This document shows, one piece after another, positions 1 to 8,999 of a stretch of 64,000 nucleotides of DNA. The DNA is from Lentilactobacillus rapi DSM 19907 = JCM 15042 (lineage in GTDB: Bacteria; Bacillota; Bacilli; Lactobacillales; Lactobacillaceae). The stretch's first letter is position 1. The number at the start of each line of letters is the position of its first letter. The notes below the pieces were generated by a model, which saw only the letters and a program-made list of their open reading frames with translations, did no database searches and was not told where the DNA came from. The position numbers and the translations under genes are program-made. Location of the stretch: the NCBI RefSeq assembly GCF_001436255.1, contig NZ_AZEI01000076.1:310001-374000 (forward strand), in the 5' to 3' direction.

Positions 1-192
1 CGTCAAAATTTCGGCAGCTGCATTAGCAGCCATCGTCACTGTGTCTTGGGTTTGTGGGATCACTGATTGCCTTCTTTGACCAATGCCAATCAAATATTTA
101 TTAGGATCCACGTTGCGAGCATTCGCCAGGTCTGTCATGTCAATATAATATGGAGAGGTGAAGAAGCCAATTTTATCAATTCCAACCGTCAT
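1..192 (-). CDS. mvaS: Hydroxymethylglutaryl-CoA synthase, N-terminal part (cut by window edge)
   Basis: Only the first 64 codons are inside the window. The peptide opens with MTVGIDKIGFFTSPYYIDM and continues with the DLANARNVDPNKYLIGIGQ-type segment that marks bacterial HMG-CoA synthases. The enzyme condenses acetyl-CoA with acetoacetyl-CoA in the cytosol, the first committed step of the mevalonate route to isoprenoids used by lactobacilli. The ATG at 190-192 follows an AAGGAG ribosome binding site at the usual distance. The catalytic cysteine lies in the missing part and cannot be checked. Identification rests on the N-terminal signature only. Confidence 0.88.
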   Translation of the reverse strand, partial: MTVGIDKIGFFTSPYYIDMTDLANARNVDPNKYLIGIGQRRQSVIPQTQDTVTMAANAAAEILT

Positions 193-285
193 AATCGTTC
201 TCCTTTTAAGAAAGAATGAGACCCAGACATCACGGATTAGCGTTCATATCTTAGCCTCATTATGTATAACATCTTAATTTTAAAA

Positions 286-537
286 TCATTCACTCACAAA
301 ATGAATCTTATAAGTGTCATGACCGTTCATTGACTCAATTTCCAGTCCCTCATGGAGATCACCTGCATAGACAAAGCCTTCGTGCTGATGACCAGTTGAG
401 ACAAACGTCCATTGAACAACTTGATTACCACTGAGTGCGGAGCCAAAGACCCGGACGCCAGTAAATGTTCCGGTGGTATTATCAGAAAGAATAACTTCTT
501 GATTTCCTAAATTTCCATTTACGTTTATAGTTAACAT
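286..537 (-). CDS. Small protein of unknown function, 83 aa
   Basis: I do not recognise this protein. It is short, has no signal peptide and no membrane segment, and alternates polar and hydrophobic residues (INVNGNLGNQEVIL, GTFTGVRVFGSAL) as expected of a small all-beta domain. It is acidic, with two histidines in a GHQHEG stretch. The ATG is preceded by an AGGAGAATT ribosome binding site, which supports real translation. It is a single gene between mvaS and the divergent PspC-domain gene. A weak AATGAG/CTCATT hairpin lies downstream at about 213-263. The function is unknown. Confidence 0.6.
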   Translation of the reverse strand: MLTINVNGNLGNQEVILSDNTTGTFTGVRVFGSALSGNQVVQWTFVSTGHQHEGFVYAGDLHEGLEIESMNGHDTYKIHFVSE

Positions 538-650
538 ACAATTCTCCTAGCATTTCGTTTGTACAACATCATAATATATCATAATTGAAATTCAAAAGCG
601 AATCAGGTATGGTGATCTTAGAAGCACAATCAACCAAAGGAGTGATTTTT

Positions 651-839
651 ATGAAGATCAATATTCGTAGATCAAAAACGGACAGAATCATTGGCGGCGT
701 TATTGGCGGCTTAAGTGAACACTACCATTGGAACGCCACTCTGGCACGGGTGCTATTTATCCTTTTTAGCTTAATCCCATTGGTTCCCGGAATCATTATC
801 TACTTAGTTCTTTGGATCTTAATGGCCGACCCCGATTAG
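651..839 (+). CDS. PspC-domain membrane protein, 62 aa
   Basis: A tiny PspC-domain protein. The N-terminal half contains the family signature (RSKTDRIIGGVIGGLSEHY) and the C-terminal half is one long hydrophobic membrane segment (about residues 30-57) ending in a short acidic tail. Such single-domain proteins sit in the membrane and are thought to act in envelope stress responses in Firmicutes; the exact role here is not visible. The start was placed at the ATG at 651 because AAGGAG lies just upstream. An in-frame extension back to 585 lacks a ribosome binding site and the family fold. Its 3' end nearly meets the convergent gene at 844. Confidence 0.8.
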   Translation: MKINIRRSKTDRIIGGVIGGLSEHYHWNATLARVLFILFSLIPLVPGIIIYLVLWILMADPD

Positions 840-843
840 TTAA

Positions 844-1500
844 TCATTTCGCAATTTTCTTAAGTGATCGGTGACCAAGCCAGTAAATAATCGCCAAAGC
901 CCCGAAGAAAATCACAAAAAACAAGATGAAGCATTCTAAAAAGAACGTATCTGGAAGCATGTTAATAACCGGATCCGTTCGCGGATCAAACAGCCAATCG
1001 TTATTTCGAAATAAGAGTTCATGAAAATAAATAAAGATTTGGTCAAAATTAATCAACATCATCACAATAATCATTAGCGAGAATGTGATTACAACCTTAA
1101 TTGGGGTAATCAGCAGCCACGTTAATGATTTTTTGTTTAACCAAGTTAATACATAACCGCTAATCGGGACTAGCACCAAGCCGACTAAATTATTAAATAG
1201 AATAAGGTGTCGGACATCGCTAAAATGCTGGATCCCCTTTTGAGAGCTAAAAAAGTAATAAAAGTGAAGTGACTTAATCCACGGAAACTGCAGATATTGA
1301 ATAATTTGCAGGTAGTCCCGCCTCAGCTGATGAGGTTCAAGTCCCGTGGCTGTTGTTAAGTGGAGTAACGGGATGTTAATTGAAAAAAGCCAAATACTAT
1401 TCACAGTTAAGAAAATAGCGAGCGATAAACACGCTAAAATAATGAGAACCGATATGCCAATTTGTTTGACCGTAAATTTCACATTAAAGCCGCCATTCAT
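844..1500 (-). CDS. TIGR01906-type integral membrane protein (DUF1461)
   Basis: 218 aa. There is a membrane segment near the N terminus (about 10-35), a polar external-looking domain with an RRDYLQIIQYLQFP stretch, then three further membrane segments (about 100-120, 130-150 and 190-210). This matches the TIGR01906/DUF1461 family found next to yutF-type phosphatases in Firmicutes. The biochemical role is not established. The ATG overlaps the end of the upstream HAD gene by 17 bases, suggesting translational coupling. A GTG at 1480-1482, just past that gene's stop, is an alternative start. Confidence 0.75.
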   Translation of the reverse strand: MNGGFNVKFTVKQIGISVLIILACLSLAIFLTVNSIWLFSINIPLLHLTTATGLEPHQLRRDYLQIIQYLQFPWIKSLHFYYFFSSQKGIQHFSDVRHLILFNNLVGLVLVPISGYVLTWLNKKSLTWLLITPIKVVITFSLMIIVMMLINFDQIFIYFHELLFRNNDWLFDPRTDPVINMLPDTFFLECFILFFVIFFGALAIIYWLGHRSLKKIAK

Positions 1501-2257
1501 CTAAACTATTAATTTGGTATGTTGGTTGCGCTTCCTGTTTAGCAACCTGATCAGGCGTTGATAAGCCCGTATAGACAAGCATAGTGTCCACTCCGGCATT
1601 GATTCCGGCCATGATATCGGTATTGTAATTGTCACCCACCATGACAACATCGTCCTTTTCCAAGCCAATCTTTTTAGTAGCACTATCGATAATTCTGGCC
1701 TTGGGCTTACCAATCATAATTGGCGCTTGTTGAGTGGCATAACGGACAAAATCAACGACTGCCCCGGCGCCGGGCATCATGCCCCGTTCCTTTGGAATAT
1801 TCGTATCTGGATTTGTCCCAATGAATGTAGACCCACTGCGAATTGCCAAAACTGCCTGGGCAAGTTTTTCATAGGTTAGATCTGAATCCAAGCCAATCAC
1901 GACATAATCAGGATGATCGGCATCTAATTGATAACCATTTGCCAAAATAACCTGCTTTAAGCCCATTTCCCCAACGATATAAACCGTTGGCCGATCCTTC
2001 TGTTTGTTTTCATTCATAAAATCAACAGTTGCCATCCCAGAGGTATAAACATTTTCAGGTTTAACAAAAATATCGTGATTTTCAGCCAAATTTTTAACCA
2101 CATCCCGTGGCAATTGGGTAGAATTATTGGTCACAAATAAAAATGGGATTTGTTTCTGTTGCAATCTTTCGACAAATCGCTTGGCTGCGGGTATTCGTTT
2201 CTTACCCGCATAAACGGTCCCATCGAGGTCGATAAAATAGCCCTTATACTGTTTCAT
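1484..2257 (-). CDS. HAD-family sugar phosphatase, NagD/YutF type (TIGR01457)
   Basis: 257 aa. The HAD motifs are in order: DLDGTVY near the N terminus (motif I, nucleophile Asp), VTNNST (motif II, about residue 45), a K in the IGKPKA segment (motif III), and GDNYNTDI (motif IV). Members hydrolyse small phosphate monoesters in the cytosol; the natural substrate is not known. The start at MKQYKGY was preferred over an ATG nine bases upstream because the GAAGGG ribosome binding site then has correct spacing. It sits between yutD and the TIGR01906 membrane gene in one transcription unit. Confidence 0.85.
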   Translation of the reverse strand: MKQYKGYFIDLDGTVYAGKKRIPAAKRFVERLQQKQIPFLFVTNNSTQLPRDVVKNLAENHDIFVKPENVYTSGMATVDFMNENKQKDRPTVYIVGEMGLKQVILANGYQLDADHPDYVVIGLDSDLTYEKLAQAVLAIRSGSTFIGTNPDTNIPKERGMMPGAGAVVDFVRYATQQAPIMIGKPKARIIDSATKKIGLEKDDVVMVGDNYNTDIMAGINAGVDTMLVYTGLSTPDQVAKQEAQPTYQINSLDEWRL

Positions 2258-2274
2258 TGACGCCATCCCTTCAG

Positions 2275-2847
2275 TTAATTTTTACTTTCACGAATAATGA
2301 AGTGGTGTTTGTTTGACTTTTCTTCAGCCTTGACAACCATATCCTTGTGTTTTCGACTAGGCTTTTTCTTGGTCGTCACCTTCTGTTCAACGAAGGCATG
2401 ATTTCGACGGGGACGATGGCTGTTGTGATTGCGATTCTTGTTTGAACGATGTCGATTTCGCGTATTGTGTGATTTTCGAACAATCGGTCGGGCTTCTAAA
2501 TTATGAATTACAAAATAAGGCGCCCCAAAATTAACGAATTCAAGAATATAGTCGTTCAATGCTGACACAAATGGACCAGTTTGAACCGCGCGGTCATCAT
2601 TATAAAAGCCCCGGAGCCGCAGTTTCCCGTATCCCCAATCACCAACAATATAATCAAACTGACTGAAAGCGGGATGATATCGACGGACAAACTCGTCAAA
2701 ATCAAATCCATGGGCGTGGTCTTCAACCAATTCATATTTATGATCATTGATTAAAAATTCAGTTTCGGTTGTTCGCGTAATTCGTGCCAGTGGTCGGCGC
2801 TTTTCAGCTTGTTGCTCGACGAGTTCGTCTAATTGCTTTCGATCCAA
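2275..2847 (-). CDS. yutD: YutD family protein (DUF1027)
   Basis: 190 aa. The conserved YutD core covers about residues 20-120 (ITRTTETEFLINDHKYELVED, SQFDYIVGDWGYGKLRLRGF, YFVIHNLEARPI). It is followed by a strongly basic tail rich in Arg, His, Asn and Lys (about 125-190), which could bind nucleic acid, although that is inference. The start is a TTG at 2845-2847 with a strong AGGAGG six bases upstream. The gene lies between yunD and the HAD phosphatase, the arrangement seen in Bacillus and lactobacilli. Molecular function is unknown. Confidence 0.82.
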   Translation of the reverse strand: MDRKQLDELVEQQAEKRRPLARITRTTETEFLINDHKYELVEDHAHGFDFDEFVRRYHPAFSQFDYIVGDWGYGKLRLRGFYNDDRAVQTGPFVSALNDYILEFVNFGAPYFVIHNLEARPIVRKSHNTRNRHRSNKNRNHNSHRPRRNHAFVEQKVTTKKKPSRKHKDMVVKAEEKSNKHHFIIRESKN

Positions 2848-2859
2848 AGTATCCCTCCT

Positions 2860-4251
2860 CTAGCCATTTAGTGGATAGTGTTTGGCAAGATAGTCACCAA
2901 AAACATCACGTAAGTTCTGATCATACAAAATCTCATTTTTCCCGATTATATCAATTGTTGGAAAAAATGGAATAAACAAATAATGGTCGGGCATGGCCAC
3001 CTGATAAGTCTTAATCGGTGACACTAACTCTTCTCTAAAGAATAGTTGACCAGCGTCTTTATCGTACCGTAGTCCATTATAATGCAATTCCCCAAAGTAT
3101 TTACCCCGGAAACCCATGCCTTTTTGTGGGAACTTGATCAAAAAGTTATGATTACGTTCCATTTCTTTGATCAATCGCCACAAATTGTAGCCATCTAAAG
3201 TAACTCGCATGACGTGCATTGCGTGAGGCAACATCTGATGAAGCTGATTTCGGTCAACAATGCCGGTTGGCAGATTTCTTAAAAATAATCCTGAATTGAG
3301 AATGCCAGCCTGAGTTTCAGCCTTTTCCATAATTGAATGCAATCCTTCATCAACTAACCTTGAATGGCCAACTAAATTAGTTGTCATTGGCGTCTTAATT
3401 CGGGCAAGCTTGTTTCTTGCTAACAGTGCTTCACCATGTTGTTGGTACTCAGTGATTTCACTGTCATCTTTAGGATCTACAGGTAAAGTCTCCGTTTTGG
3501 TAACGACTGCATGATCTTCAAGAATTTTGTGATGTTTATCGACCTTGATCGTAATCTCACCGATATAGTGGCCCCACTTTTCCGCGGCAGCCAACAAGGA
3601 TGTATTAATCCGCTCACCCTTAACCAGCAAATGATGAGTGTGAGATCCAATGATGACATCAAGCTCAGGAAACTTCCGGGCCAACCGTCGATCTACGTCG
3701 TGACCTAAGTGCGATAACAGAACCGCGATGTCATACTTACCTTTATTTTGCGTTAAAATTCTTGGTATCACCGCATCTGGTGAAATCGGGTCCCATCCCA
3801 AGATTGGGTAAGTTAACACGTACGGTGCAGTCAGACCAAGGATCAAAACTCGGGTCTTTTCAGGGGTTGTTACAATCTTAAATGGTTTTGCCCAGTGAGG
3901 AATCTGCTTGGTTTTATCATCTAAAATATTCGCCAATACCACATCAAAATTTGCATCGGTGTATAACTCATTTAGTTGCTCGTGACTATTGGTTAAGCCT
4001 TCATTATTGCCGATTGTGACCGCATCATAGTGGATCTGATTAAGTAGCTCAACATTCGCTTTGCCATTGGTCACTTCCGTCAATGGGTGCGCCCGATCAA
4101 CCGCATCCCCCAGATCCACTGTGATCACTGAAGAATTCTTTTGCTGATTCAAAAGCTCCCGGCGACTGGTAATAAAGCGCCGGATGCGCGGCCAATTTTC
4201 AAAATGTGAATGGATGTCATTTGTGTGTAAAATCGTAATTTTTTCAGTCAT
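2860..4251 (-). CDS. Bifunctional metallophosphatase/5'-nucleotidase, YunD type
   Basis: 463 aa. The N-terminal calcineurin-like metallophosphatase domain shows the two-metal motifs ILHTNDIHSHF, VDLGDAVD, IGNNEGL, LSHLGHD and IGSHTHH. The C-terminal half is the 5'-nucleotidase substrate domain. There is no signal peptide, so unlike exported UshA-type enzymes this one should act in the cytosol on nucleotides or nucleotide sugars. It is the first gene of the yunD-yutD-HAD-TIGR01906 set, with 12 bases between it and yutD. The substrate cannot be read from sequence. Confidence 0.85.
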   Translation of the reverse strand: MTEKITILHTNDIHSHFENWPRIRRFITSRRELLNQQKNSSVITVDLGDAVDRAHPLTEVTNGKANVELLNQIHYDAVTIGNNEGLTNSHEQLNELYTDANFDVVLANILDDKTKQIPHWAKPFKIVTTPEKTRVLILGLTAPYVLTYPILGWDPISPDAVIPRILTQNKGKYDIAVLLSHLGHDVDRRLARKFPELDVIIGSHTHHLLVKGERINTSLLAAAEKWGHYIGEITIKVDKHHKILEDHAVVTKTETLPVDPKDDSEITEYQQHGEALLARNKLARIKTPMTTNLVGHSRLVDEGLHSIMEKAETQAGILNSGLFLRNLPTGIVDRNQLHQMLPHAMHVMRVTLDGYNLWRLIKEMERNHNFLIKFPQKGMGFRGKYFGELHYNGLRYDKDAGQLFFREELVSPIKTYQVAMPDHYLFIPFFPTIDIIGKNEILYDQNLRDVFGDYLAKHYPLNG

Positions 4252-4268
4252 CCAATAACCACCTATAA

Positions 4269-4877
4269 TTACTGTCTTTTTGCAAAATCAATTGCCTTTT
4301 GTTCGACCATCTTTTCAATTTCTGCCTGAGAAAATGGTGTGCCAAAAGGCGGTTTCTGAGTTAAATAATCTGTTTCGGGCGTATCCACCCCAACGTTAAT
4401 GTTTTCTTTTACCGGCACTGCATAATGGTGAATATGTCCATGCAAATTGATAATTTGCTTCACAATCCCCAACATCATCGGGTAATGGGTCATGTAATAT
4501 TGACGGTGATTCATTTTAATCAAAACGCCAACATCATGAAATTCAAACTTGTTATGATTACCAACCGGATGATTGTGTTGCTGCAGATATTTAAATAAGG
4601 CTCGAGAATCATGATTGCCTTTAATGAGCACGAGTCGGCCATTGAGCTGATCAAGCACCTCAAAAATCTTTTCCAAGGCTACTTTCTCAGGGCGCGTATG
4701 CAAGATAGCAATGTCGCCCAAGTGGTAAACAATATCGTCAGGACCCACACGCTTATTCCAATTATTGATGATCGTTTCATTCATGTCTTCAACAGTCAAA
4801 AAGGGTCGCGGAGCAAATTCGCTCAGTCCCAATAATCGTTCATGAAAGAAATGAGTGTCAGCTGTAAAATATTGCAT
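4269..4877 (-). CDS. Calcineurin-like metallophosphoesterase
   Basis: 202 aa. The metal-binding motifs of the family are intact: FTADTHFFHERLLG at the start, YHLGDIAI, IKGNHDSRA, MTHYPMM and LHGHIHH. The HFFHE start is typical of a small cytosolic subfamily whose substrate is not known. An open frame continues upstream to 5009 into the end of the permease gene, but the family fold begins at MQYFTADTHF and that ATG has an AGAAG ribosome binding site, so 4877 is taken as the start. It may be co-transcribed with yunD, 17 bases downstream. Confidence 0.82.
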   Translation of the reverse strand: MQYFTADTHFFHERLLGLSEFAPRPFLTVEDMNETIINNWNKRVGPDDIVYHLGDIAILHTRPEKVALEKIFEVLDQLNGRLVLIKGNHDSRALFKYLQQHNHPVGNHNKFEFHDVGVLIKMNHRQYYMTHYPMMLGIVKQIINLHGHIHHYAVPVKENINVGVDTPETDYLTQKPPFGTPFSQAEIEKMVEQKAIDFAKRQ

Positions 4878-4951
4878 GAAAAGACTTCTTTCAATTAGAT
4901 TAAGTATACAGTCAATGATACCACCCGAGCAAAATGAAGTAATTAAAAAGT

Positions 4952-6325
4952 TTAGCTTTCCTTTGCTCGATCTGATATTGCTTTTACAACAAACAATGCT
5001 CCAAGCCAAATAATCGACCCAATGAGGGCAATCAGGGTGTCTGTTTTGAGGAGTAGCACAAAGCCAACAAAGACCAGGAATGCCAACACAAAGTAATCCG
5101 AAATTGGAAAAAGTGGCATTTTAAACTTCAGTTCAGAATGCTTGCCACTGCGTTTAACTTCGTGTCGGTACTTAATGTGGGCAACAACAATCATTCCCCA
5201 AACAAATAAGAAACAAGTCGTTGCGACACTTGAAATGAAGCTGAACACATTTCCCGGCATCATAATGCTTAATAAAACAATGACGGCAATCACAGCAGTG
5301 GAAAACAGGATGGCGTTAAACGGAATCTGCCTTCTCGACAATTTTCCAACCCGCTGACTAAATTTTGATTTCCCGCCATAGGTTAGGGAAAATAACATTC
5401 GACCAGTTGTAAATAATGAACTATTGCAAGCCGAAATTGCTGCTGTCAGGACCACAAAGTTGATGATAACCGCTGCAGATTTGATTCCGACACCTGCAAA
5501 CACCTGCACAAACGGGCTTGACACAGGTGAAACATGTTGCCAAGGGAAGATACTCATCAGTGCTAACAAAGATCCAATATAGAACAATAACACTCGGGTA
5601 GGCACTTCGTTGATACTTTTAGGAATCGTGACGGTCGGGTCCTGAGTCTCAGAAGCGGTCATGCCAATCATTTCAATCCCAGCAAAACTAAATAACACCA
5701 TCTGAAATGATAACACGAAGCCTTTAATTCCTTTTGCAAAAATCCCACCGTCGATAACGTTGCTGAGAGATGCGTGACCATATGGTGTCTTAAAATGGAC
5801 AGCAACCAAAATAATGCCAACCAAAATCAATGCCACAATTGCCACAATTTTAACGATAGCCAGCCAGAATTCAGTCTCGCCAAATGCAGAAACGGCAATA
5901 ATGTTAATGATAAATAAAATTGTCAGCAACACTAATCCGGTCAACCAAATTGGTATTTTTGGAAACCAGAATTGAACATAAAGCCCTGAGGCAGTCACCT
6001 CGGCCATTGCAATGGAAATCCAGCACATCCAATATGTCCAACCAATTGCAAAACCAATTTTATCACCGAGGTACTTCTCAATAAAAAATACGAACGAGTT
6101 GCTGCTTAAGTCAGACAGTAGCAGTTCACCCAGCGCTCTCATTAGCAGAAAACACGCCAACCCGGCAATCATATATGCCAGCATAATTGACGGTCCAGCC
6201 AAATGAATGGATTGACCGGCACCTAAGAATAGTCCAGTTCCAATCGTCCCTCCCAGCGCAATTAACTGCACGTGTCGATTCTTGAGCCCCCGAGATAATT
6301 GTTGATCATTCTGCTGATCGGTCAA
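4952..6325 (-). CDS. Amino acid permease, APC superfamily (AAT type)
   Basis: 457 aa with about twelve membrane segments. The N terminus carries the AAT-family signature RHVQLIALGGTIGTGLFLGAG (unwound helix 1 that binds the amino group), and the conserved FSFAGIEMIGMTASE segment lies near residue 225. It resembles proton-coupled permeases for lysine, D-Ser/D-Ala/Gly or GABA; the substrate cannot be decided from sequence. The start is TTG with AGGAGG seven bases upstream. It lies downstream of the ackA terminator on the same strand and is probably transcribed on its own. Confidence 0.85.
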   Translation of the reverse strand: MTDQQNDQQLSRGLKNRHVQLIALGGTIGTGLFLGAGQSIHLAGPSIMLAYMIAGLACFLLMRALGELLLSDLSSNSFVFFIEKYLGDKIGFAIGWTYWMCWISIAMAEVTASGLYVQFWFPKIPIWLTGLVLLTILFIINIIAVSAFGETEFWLAIVKIVAIVALILVGIILVAVHFKTPYGHASLSNVIDGGIFAKGIKGFVLSFQMVLFSFAGIEMIGMTASETQDPTVTIPKSINEVPTRVLLFYIGSLLALMSIFPWQHVSPVSSPFVQVFAGVGIKSAAVIINFVVLTAAISACNSSLFTTGRMLFSLTYGGKSKFSQRVGKLSRRQIPFNAILFSTAVIAVIVLLSIMMPGNVFSFISSVATTCFLFVWGMIVVAHIKYRHEVKRSGKHSELKFKMPLFPISDYFVLAFLVFVGFVLLLKTDTLIALIGSIIWLGALFVVKAISDRAKES

Positions 6326-6351
6326 TGAGTTGCCTCCTTTTTAAAAGAAAA

Positions 6352-6376
6352 GCCGTGATGCAATATCACGGCCAAA
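6352..6376 (-). terminator. Terminator of the ackA transcript
   Basis: Read on the minus strand, GCCGTGAT and ATCACGGC form a perfect 8-bp stem with a five-base loop, followed by TTTTCTTTT. It lies 35 bases after the ackA stop codon. Confidence 0.8.
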
Positions 6377-6410
6377 TACTTTTTGAACCTTTTTAAATCC
6401 GTTACTAAAT

Positions 6411-7610
6411 CTATTTTTGAGCTTGACGTAATCTTTCGATATCTCGGACGATCATCAACTCTTCATCAGTTGGAATCAACAAAGTTTTAACTTTTGAGCC
6501 TTCTGCTGAAAGATCGCGTTCAACGCCACGAATATCATTCTTTTTTGGATCAACTTTAATGCCAAAGTAATCCAATTTGTCAGCAACTTCTTGGCGAATC
6601 ATAATATCGTTTTCACCAATTCCGGCTGTGTAGACCAGTGCATCAATCCCATCCATTTCAGCAATGTAACTACCGATGTAACGAATGATTCGATTCTTGA
6701 AGATTTCACGAGCCAGCATTGCCCGATGGTTTGTATGCATGACACCTTCAATTTCACGCATATCTGCAGAAACGCCAGAAACACCAACTAAGCCGGACTT
6801 ATGGTTCAAAATATCAACCATTTCATCCATATCCTTGATACCAGCCTTATCCATCACATACTGAAGTGCTGATGGGTCAACGTCTCCTGAACGAGTTGCC
6901 ATTGTGATCCCAGCAACAGGTGAGAAGCCCATTGACGTATCAAATGATTTACCATCTTTAATCGCATCAATTGAGGCGCCGGCACCTAAATGAAGGACAA
7001 CCAGCTTAAGGTCTTCAAGTGGTTTGTTCAACATTTTAGCTGCTCGTTGAGAAACATAACGATAACTGGTACCGTGAGCGCCATATTTACGTACTTGGAA
7101 CTTTTGGTAATATTCATAAGGCAAACTGTACATGTAGTTAACTTCTGGCAGTGTCGTATGGAATGACGTATCAAATACTGCAACACTGATGACGTTGGGC
7201 AAGATCTTCTTGAAGGCTTTAATCCCCAGCAAATTAGCAGGTTCATGTAACGGCGCGAAGTCGGTCAATGATTCAATTTTCTTCATTACATCGTCATCAA
7301 TCACAACTGAATCAGGGAATAATTCACCACCAGCAACAATTCGATGGCCAACTCCGGTAATTTCGTTATAATCCTTGATAATCTTCAAACTTAGTAATTT
7401 GTCTAAAACAAGCTGAATGGCCTCTTCATGGTTCGCAATGTCTTCAGTGTCTTTAAACTTTTTACCATCGCCATATTTAATTGATACTTCTGATGAGCCA
7501 AGGCCAATTCGGTCAATGGCACCACTTGATAAAACTTTTTCTTCGGGCATTTGGAATAACTTGTACTTAAGTGTTGAACTACCAGCGTTAATTGCGATTG
7601 ATTTTCCCAT
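6411..7610 (-). CDS. ackA: Acetate kinase
   Basis: 399 aa, normal length. It converts acetyl phosphate and ADP to acetate and ATP, the main ATP-yielding step after phosphoketolase in lactobacilli. Family motifs are intact: INAGSSTLKYKLF at the N terminus, GHRIVAGGE near 87, the HLGAGAS phosphate-binding loop near 205, GDVDPSALQY and TAGIGEND near 325. The gene is 26 bases downstream of the ytxK-type methyltransferase and behind comG, the gene order found in Bacillus and many lactobacilli, and ends in a strong terminator. No cre site is visible in the short upstream gap. Confidence 0.97.
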   Translation of the reverse strand: MGKSIAINAGSSTLKYKLFQMPEEKVLSSGAIDRIGLGSSEVSIKYGDGKKFKDTEDIANHEEAIQLVLDKLLSLKIIKDYNEITGVGHRIVAGGELFPDSVVIDDDVMKKIESLTDFAPLHEPANLLGIKAFKKILPNVISVAVFDTSFHTTLPEVNYMYSLPYEYYQKFQVRKYGAHGTSYRYVSQRAAKMLNKPLEDLKLVVLHLGAGASIDAIKDGKSFDTSMGFSPVAGITMATRSGDVDPSALQYVMDKAGIKDMDEMVDILNHKSGLVGVSGVSADMREIEGVMHTNHRAMLAREIFKNRIIRYIGSYIAEMDGIDALVYTAGIGENDIMIRQEVADKLDYFGIKVDPKKNDIRGVERDLSAEGSKVKTLLIPTDEELMIVRDIERLRQAQK

Positions 7611-7636
7611 AACGATAAATTTGCTCCTCTAATATT

Positions 7637-8671
7637 TTATTTAAGATCTTTTTCTTCCCAAGCGTCAATTTCAGTTAGAAATTTGGCAAATGCTTGTTGG
7701 TCCTTGAATGACGGGAATTCTCCAAGCATAACCGGATCAGCTTGCTTAGCTTTTTCACCCGTGTTCTGTAAAATCAAGATTGCCTTTTGAGCGGCTGCAT
7801 TCTGGAATAACTCACTTGGCAAGTTAAGTAGGCCTTGTAAATAAATCCTGCCCTGCATCCATTTTAGCAGCTGCTTGGCTTCATCCGTCTGAAAAAGTTG
7901 ACTGGGAACCAAAAAGAACCCGAAGCCACCTTTTTTGACATGGTTCATTGCAAACTCAATCAACAAATGGTGAACGTATGAATGACCATTTTCAGAGTGA
8001 GTGGCAAATCCCTTGGCATTCTTATCAATTGGGTAATAACCAATTGGCAGGTCGCTAACGGCAACGTCAACCATGGGGGCCAGGACGTTTTGAACGGCAT
8101 CTTCATGAAATAATTCGGCATGAATGTGTTGAAGTTCAAATGAGTCGGCGGCAAGTTCAAACATGGCATCATCGTTTTCGATTCCGGAAACCGTTGGCGT
8201 TAATGACAATGTATTGCTTAACTGGTTATTTAAAGCTGTTAGTAAATTTCCAGTCCCCATTGCGGGATCAAGCAAGCTGATCGATTCAGTACCCCGGAAT
8301 ATTCCGGAAATGATATAGCCGATCACGTTAGCAATCGTATCAGGGGTTATTTGGTAATTAGCCTGAACATTGTCAACCCGAATCGCTTTTAGAATAGCCA
8401 TTTGAAGGCCCTTACGAAGTGTTTCAGAATCATATTCGCTTCGTTTAAATTCCGAACAAATATTGATTAACTTCTTTGCGTCGGCATCATTTAGCCCTGA
8501 TTCCTCAGTATCCGGATCCTGAATCACGGCCAATGTTTCGATGAGTGAATCCAAGTAGGATTGATCCCTAGCTTTTTGAATCAGCTCGCTGGCTCGGTTC
8601 AAAATGTCAAAGAAACGTTCAATTTGTCCTTCTGTCAGAATGCTCAACTCCTTTTCACAATACTTGAACAC
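7637..8671 (-). CDS. Class I SAM-dependent methyltransferase, YtxK type
   Basis: 344 aa. The helical N-terminal domain is followed by an N6-adenine methyltransferase-like fold with the SAM loop LDPAMGTGNLL (about residue 138). The catalytic motif position reads SDLPIGYYP rather than NPPY, as is usual for YtxK-type proteins, so adenine methylation should not be assumed. It is conserved between comG and ackA in Firmicutes, which suggests linkage to competence, but its substrate is unknown. The gap to comGG is 97 bases without an obvious terminator, so it may be read through from comG. Confidence 0.82.
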   Translation of the reverse strand: MFKYCEKELSILTEGQIERFFDILNRASELIQKARDQSYLDSLIETLAVIQDPDTEESGLNDADAKKLINICSEFKRSEYDSETLRKGLQMAILKAIRVDNVQANYQITPDTIANVIGYIISGIFRGTESISLLDPAMGTGNLLTALNNQLSNTLSLTPTVSGIENDDAMFELAADSFELQHIHAELFHEDAVQNVLAPMVDVAVSDLPIGYYPIDKNAKGFATHSENGHSYVHHLLIEFAMNHVKKGGFGFFLVPSQLFQTDEAKQLLKWMQGRIYLQGLLNLPSELFQNAAAQKAILILQNTGEKAKQADPVMLGEFPSFKDQQAFAKFLTEIDAWEEKDLK

Positions 8672-8768
8672 TATTAAATACTACCAGAAAAGGCTTTAAC
8701 AATTCAAGTAAGTTTACAAAAACACAAGGGTTGAAGTCAATAATCTTTCAATTCGCAAATAGATGAGG

Positions 8769-8999
8769 TTAATCGCGTTCTGCTTGGTGACTTTTTGCTG
8801 GCGGTTTGAGGTGCGACGGGTTATTGACCATTCGTTTATTTCGATAACTTTGCGTGATTTCATAAATCGTTGATATTTCTTTATTATAAGACACACATTG
8901 AAAAATTAAACATGTGAGTAAAATGCCTGTAAAAATGATTGCAACAACCGTCAATGATCCCTGACGGCCTTTATTTTTTACTGATTTTTGAATATGCAT
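8769..8999 (-). CDS. comGG: Competence pilus minor pilin ComGG (probable)
   Basis: 76 aa from the ATG at 8997-8999. It has a basic leader with a glycine (NKGRQG) followed by a hydrophobic helix (SLTVVAIIFTGILLTCLIF) and a short polar domain. As in other ComGG/GspK-like minor pilins, the glutamate at position 5 of the mature protein is missing. It is the last gene of comG and overlaps comGF by 29 bases. The open frame extends upstream to 9053; the start is uncertain because no clear ribosome binding site is present. Assignment is by position plus leader, since ComGG sequences diverge strongly. Confidence 0.65.
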   Translation of the reverse strand: MHIQKSVKNKGRQGSLTVVAIIFTGILLTCLIFQCVSYNKEISTIYEITQSYRNKRMVNNPSHLKPPAKSHQAERD

